Shown here piece after piece: positions 41,967 through 44,798 of a stretch of DNA of 44,798 nucleotides. The position numbers and the translations under genes are program-made. This DNA comes from Paraburkholderia tagetis (GTDB lineage: Bacteria; Pseudomonadota; Gammaproteobacteria; Burkholderiales; Burkholderiaceae), in assembly GCF_022213065.1 (NCBI RefSeq), contig NZ_JAKLJA010000047.1:1-44798 (forward strand), read 5' to 3'. The notes below the pieces were generated by a model, which ran no database searches, had not been told where the DNA came from, and saw nothing but the letters and a program-made list of their open reading frames with translations. The stretch's first letter is position 1. The number at the start of each line of letters is the position of its first letter.

Positions 41967-42796
41967 CTGACCAGTATGCCGTAATTGGCAATCCGATCGG
42001 ACACACAAAATCGCCGCTGATTCACGGCATTTTCGCCAACGAAAGCCGGCAGGACATGAGCTACACGGCGATCGAAGGGCCCATCGAACCGGCAGATGCC
42101 TTCGTCAGCGTCGTTCGAGCCTTTGCCGCAAAGGGGGGCAAGGGCATTAATATCACTGCGCCGTTCAAGCTCAAGGCGTTCGCCATGTCGGATGAGTGCA
42201 GTGAGCGGGCCGAACTGGCGGGCGCGGCCAATGCGCTCAAGTTTGAGAACGGGCGCATCGTTGCCGACAACTTTGATGGAATTGGCCTCGTACGTGACAT
42301 CGAAGTGAATCTGCATCTGCCGATGGAGGGCAAGCGCGTATTGATGCTTGGCGCGGGTGGTGCGGTGCGTGGCGCGCTGCTGCCGTTTCTTGCAGCAAGA
42401 CCGGCAGAAATGGTCATTGCAAACAGGAACATTGCCAAAGGTCATGCACTGGCAACCCAGGTTTCGGGGCGGGGCCCGTTGGTCGCCTGTGGCTACCCCG
42501 ATCTCGAGCAGATGGGTCGATTCGATCTCGTTGTCAACGCGACATCGGCGAGTCTCACCGACGATCTGCCGCCCGTTCCCCCGGGCGTCTTCAGCCCACA
42601 AGGCACGGCCTATGAACTCGCCTACGGCAAAGGACTGACACCTTTTCTTCGGCTAGCGCGGAATGCGGGTGTACACGGCGTTGCGGACGGCGTGGGCATG
42701 CTGGTCGAGCAGGCTGCAGAAGCATTCCTGTGGTGGCGGGGCGTGCGCCCGTCGACCAGTGCGGTAATTGACCGCCTCAGCGTCCCGCTCGCCTGA
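41963..42796 (+). CDS. Shikimate-dehydrogenase-like protein (AroE family, catabolic paralog)
   Basis: A 277-residue AroE-family NADP oxidoreductase. The catalytic Lys is in NITAPFKLKAF, and the nucleotide site is LMLGAGGAVRGALLPFL followed by ANRN. The usual Asp is in DNFDGIGLVRDI, and the C-terminal Gln in GMLVEQAAEAFLWW. Compared with normal AroE it has GNPIGHTKSP instead of HSKSP, and DNFDG instead of DNTDG, both next to the shikimate pocket. Its position inside a CoA-transferase operon suggests a substrate that differs from, or a role beyond, aromatic amino acid synthesis. It overlaps the CoA-transferase gene by ATGA. Confidence 0.87.
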   Translation: MTDQYAVIGNPIGHTKSPLIHGIFANESRQDMSYTAIEGPIEPADAFVSVVRAFAAKGGKGINITAPFKLKAFAMSDECSERAELAGAANALKFENGRIVADNFDGIGLVRDIEVNLHLPMEGKRVLMLGAGGAVRGALLPFLAARPAEMVIANRNIAKGHALATQVSGRGPLVACGYPDLEQMGRFDLVVNATSASLTDDLPPVPPGVFSPQGTAYELAYGKGLTPFLRLARNAGVHGVADGVGMLVEQAAEAFLWWRGVRPSTSAVIDRLSVPLA

Positions 42797-42825
42797 GCAA
42801 GTGAACCCGTCACCCGAGCACGCGC

Positions 42826-43319
42826 ATGAACGATCCGCATTATCGCTACTGCCGTTATGAGGTTGAAGGTCCGCTGCTAACGCTGACAATCGACCGCCCA
42901 GAGGTACTGAACGCGTTTCACCCCGATGCCCATCGGGAATTCAGCGATGCATTCGACCGCTACGCAGTGGACCCCGGGCTACGTGTTGCCATCGTCACTG
43001 GTGCGGGGGAGAAGGCGTTCTGTGCTGGAACAGATCTGAAGGCGCTCAGTACCACGGGTGACCACACGAAGCCGCGAACTGGCTTCGCGGGGATCACCCA
43101 CCGCTTCGAACTGTGGAAGCCGCTAATAGCGGCGGTCAATGGGCTGTGCCTCGGTGGTGGCATGGAAATTCTCGCTGCATGTGACCTTGGGGTTGCCGCC
43201 GCGCACGCCGAGTTTGGCCTGCCCGAGCCCCGCGTCGGGCTCGCCGCGCTAGGAGGTGGCCTGCTTCAGCGTCTGCCACGGCAGATCGGCATGAAGGATG
43301 CGATGGCACTTGTGCTGGC
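42826..43319 (+). pseudogene. Enoyl-CoA hydratase/isomerase, 3' truncated by IS6
   Basis: The first 165 codons or so of a crotonase. It keeps the oxyanion-hole segment EKAFCAGTDLKAL and NGLCLGGGMEILAACDLGVAA, plus the active-site Glu region LPEPRVGLAALGGGLLQRLPRQIG. The family length is about 260 residues; here the frame runs into the IS6 end and stops three codons later. The missing part is not found beyond the IS6 element, so it was deleted. A folded active trimer is unlikely. It was the last visible gene of the CoA operon. Confidence 0.88.
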
Positions 43320-44130
43320 TTTGTCGCAATAAGGGACCTGCTATGCTGAAGTCATGGAAACGCACGATCTGATCAATGAAGCAGAACCTGAATCCAGCTG
43401 TCGCGAAGGTGCTCAAGCGTTTGCACTATCCGCTCGATGTAATCCTTCTCTGCGTGCGCTGGTACGTTGCGTATCCGCTGAGTCTGCGCCACCTCGAGCA
43501 GATGATGGCCGAGCGAGGAATTTCGGTTGACCATTCGACCGTGCATCGCTGGGCGCGCAAACTGTTGCCGGTGCTGGAGAAAGCGTTCCGGCGCAGCAAG
43601 CGGGCGGTCGGCAGGAGCTGGCGTATGGACGAAACTTACATTCGGGTCAGGGGCGAATGGAAATATCTGTATCGCGCCGTGGACAAGGCTGGCAACACGA
43701 TCGATTTCCTGCTGCGAGCCCATCGTGACAAGGTTGCGGCCCGGCGCTACTTCGAAAAGGCAATCGCCCAGAATGGCGAACCGGAGACCGTGACGATCGA
43801 TAAAAGCGGATCAAATCTGGCGGCGCTACAGGCGCTCGACTCTGAACGTGAGGCGCCGATCAGGATCCGCAAGAAGAAGTACCTGAACAATGTCGTCGAG
43901 CAGGACCACCGTGCCATCAAGCGTCGCACCCGACCGATGTTGGGCTTCAAGAGCTTTAGTTGTGCGCGCATCATTCGTGGCGGCATCGAATTCATGCACA
44001 TGATCGTCAAAGGCCAGATGAAAGACGGTGGCATCGCGCAATCTCCCGCCCAGCAGTTCTACTCGTTGGTCGCATGAGCAGTCCTCACCATACCTAAAGT
44101 TGCTTGACTCGCCTTCCTTATCGCGACAAA
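43320..44130 (+). mobile_element. IS6-family insertion sequence (second)
   Basis: An 811-bp element with inverted ends TTTGTCGCAATAAGG (43320-43334) and the complement CCTTATCGCGACAAA (44116-44130), with one mismatch. No direct repeat flanks it, and the right-hand flank does not continue the enoyl-CoA hydratase gene, so insertion was accompanied by a deletion. Confidence 0.87.
43376..44077 (+). CDS. IS6-family transposase
   Basis: A 233-residue DDE transposase with HYPLDVILLCVRWYVAYPLSLRHLEQMMAERGI, then the DDE residues in WRMDETYIRV, TIDKSGSN and VEQDHRAIKRR. Intact and probably active. Clearly different from the IS6 transposase at 32196-32915, which shows two separate IS6 arrivals. Confidence 0.94.
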   Translation: MKQNLNPAVAKVLKRLHYPLDVILLCVRWYVAYPLSLRHLEQMMAERGISVDHSTVHRWARKLLPVLEKAFRRSKRAVGRSWRMDETYIRVRGEWKYLYRAVDKAGNTIDFLLRAHRDKVAARRYFEKAIAQNGEPETVTIDKSGSNLAALQALDSEREAPIRIRKKKYLNNVVEQDHRAIKRRTRPMLGFKSFSCARIIRGGIEFMHMIVKGQMKDGGIAQSPAQQFYSLVA

Positions 44131-44224
44131 ATCAGAATTTTTGCACTGGCAGGTGAATGATGCTCCTCGCAATTGAGATTGTTCCCCCCAAAGTTCGATA
44201 GCCTGTTATCAAGCCGGCGCGACT

Positions 44225-44634
44225 TCATTGGAGATACGCGCATCGGGCCTCGCCGCAACCCTGCGGCGGCCCATTGTCAGTCTGCGCACCGTCGTCTACC
44301 AGAATTGAAGGCAGGCAATGATCCATTTCTGCTTGCCCTTCAGGGATGACCATATATCGCGTTCCAGGCGGCTTCGCAGGAACGGACTGTGACATTCCAG
44401 CTGCGGTGCCGCCGTAGCCCGTATTTACGCTTCCTGCTGCATCACTACACGCAGCAACTCGAGCCTCGGCAGCCTGGATATCCGCAGGATAGTATGTCGT
44501 GCTCGGCATGTAACCAGCATGTTCGAGTTGAACAAGCTCTCCCCGTACTTCTGCGCGTGTTACTGGTCCTCCGGACGGCTGGGCAAATGCAATGCGGCAA
44601 ATAAAAGGCTGAGCGCCCTGATCAGGGTGTTCAT
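44225..44634 (-). pseudogene. DUF4148 secreted protein with a frameshift in the signal peptide
   Basis: The downstream frame reads AFAQPSGGPVTRAEVRGELVQLEHAGYMPS and TTYYPADIQAAEARVAA, the standard pattern of DUF4148 proteins, which are small secreted proteins common in Burkholderia. The start (ATG at 44634, with GGGAGG upstream) and the signal helix MNTLIRALSLLFA lie in another frame, which stops after 24 codons. One base change in length near 44590-44605 would rejoin them. Either a young pseudogene or a sequencing error. The C-terminal third is unusual for the family. Confidence 0.65.
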
Positions 44635-44719
44635 GAGAAGTGCCTCCCTGATGAGCCTGTTTCCCCGGGAGTTGGGGGAGCAATCGTCAATACTGGTGTA
44701 CGCGGGCGGGGCGGCATGA

Positions 44720-44798
44720 TCAGGCGGCCAGCGCTTGAGGAGCCGGTGTGCTGTCGATCACCGGGGTTCCGTCTTTGAAGGGGACGCCCTTCAGAAGC
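44720..44798 (-). CDS. C-terminal end of an unidentified protein (partial at window edge)
   Basis: The last 25 codons of a minus-strand gene that begins outside the window: LLKGVPFKDGTPVIDSTPA, then PQALAA and stop (TGA complement at 44720-44722). The composition looks coding. A transposase or integrase tail is possible given the surroundings, but I do not recognise it. Confidence 0.4.
   Translation of the reverse strand, partial: LLKGVPFKDGTPVIDSTPAPQALAA

Overview
The window looks like high-GC DNA from a Burkholderiaceae bacterium (Paraburkholderia/Caballeronia/Burkholderia type). This rests on codon usage, the OmpC-type porin, the DUF4148 protein, the PQQ genes and the set of insertion sequences. 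It reads as an accessory or catabolic region: several complete metabolic operons separated by mobile-element debris. No rRNA, tRNA, CRISPR array or replication origin was seen.

Layout. (1) 1-2930: the 3' part of a PQQ-biosynthesis gene (pqqE, frame disrupted at the window edge), then a compact tonB-exbB-exbD energy-transduction operon, ended by a complete IS630-family element (2947-4062). (2) 4063-7129: sparse DNA with a secreted hypothetical protein, an ArsN2-like acetyltransferase and small or decayed ORFs. (3) 7130-10400: a flavin-dependent monooxygenase-DoxX-hydrolase operon, divergent from a LysR regulator. (4) 10932-12646: an AbiEi/AbiEii type IV toxin-antitoxin pair. (5) 13588-31442: the centrepiece, an 18-kb inositol-catabolism locus. 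One operon encodes a MocD/MocE/MocF-like oxygenase chain (membrane di-iron desaturase-fold enzyme, Rieske ferredoxin, FAD ferredoxin reductase) plus a TIM-barrel isomerase. A LacI-type regulator follows, and then a second run encodes IolI-like isomerase, a sugar/rhizopine-type ABC importer, IolC(-DUF2090 aldolase), IolD, IolE, IolB, a porin and IolG. A nearly identical 30-bp element (27/30) lies upstream of both operons, so they are probably one regulon.

(6) 31443-37940: an insertion-sequence nest. It holds an IS6 element, two related IS1111-type IS110-family elements each with a roughly 265-nt non-coding segment (probable guide/bridge RNA), a separate IS110 transposase, an IS21-like end and fragments. 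(7) 37941-43319: a LysR regulator divergent from a tightly overlapping operon (ketopantoate-reductase-like, VOC, MaoC, CaiB/BaiF CoA-transferase, AroE-like, enoyl-CoA hydratase) of unknown substrate. Its last gene is cut by a second IS6 element. (8) 44131-44798: a frameshifted DUF4148 gene and a partial C-terminus.

How the genes may work together. The Moc chain would oxidatively demethylate (or hydroxylate) an O-methyl inositol or rhizopine brought in by the porin and ABC importer. IolG and IolI would oxidise and isomerise the inositol, and IolE, IolD, IolB and IolC would take the inosose through to DHAP and malonate semialdehyde. No aminotransferase or IolA is present. That fits a methyl-inositol such as pinitol at least as well as the amino-inositol rhizopine. 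The substrate assignment is inference.
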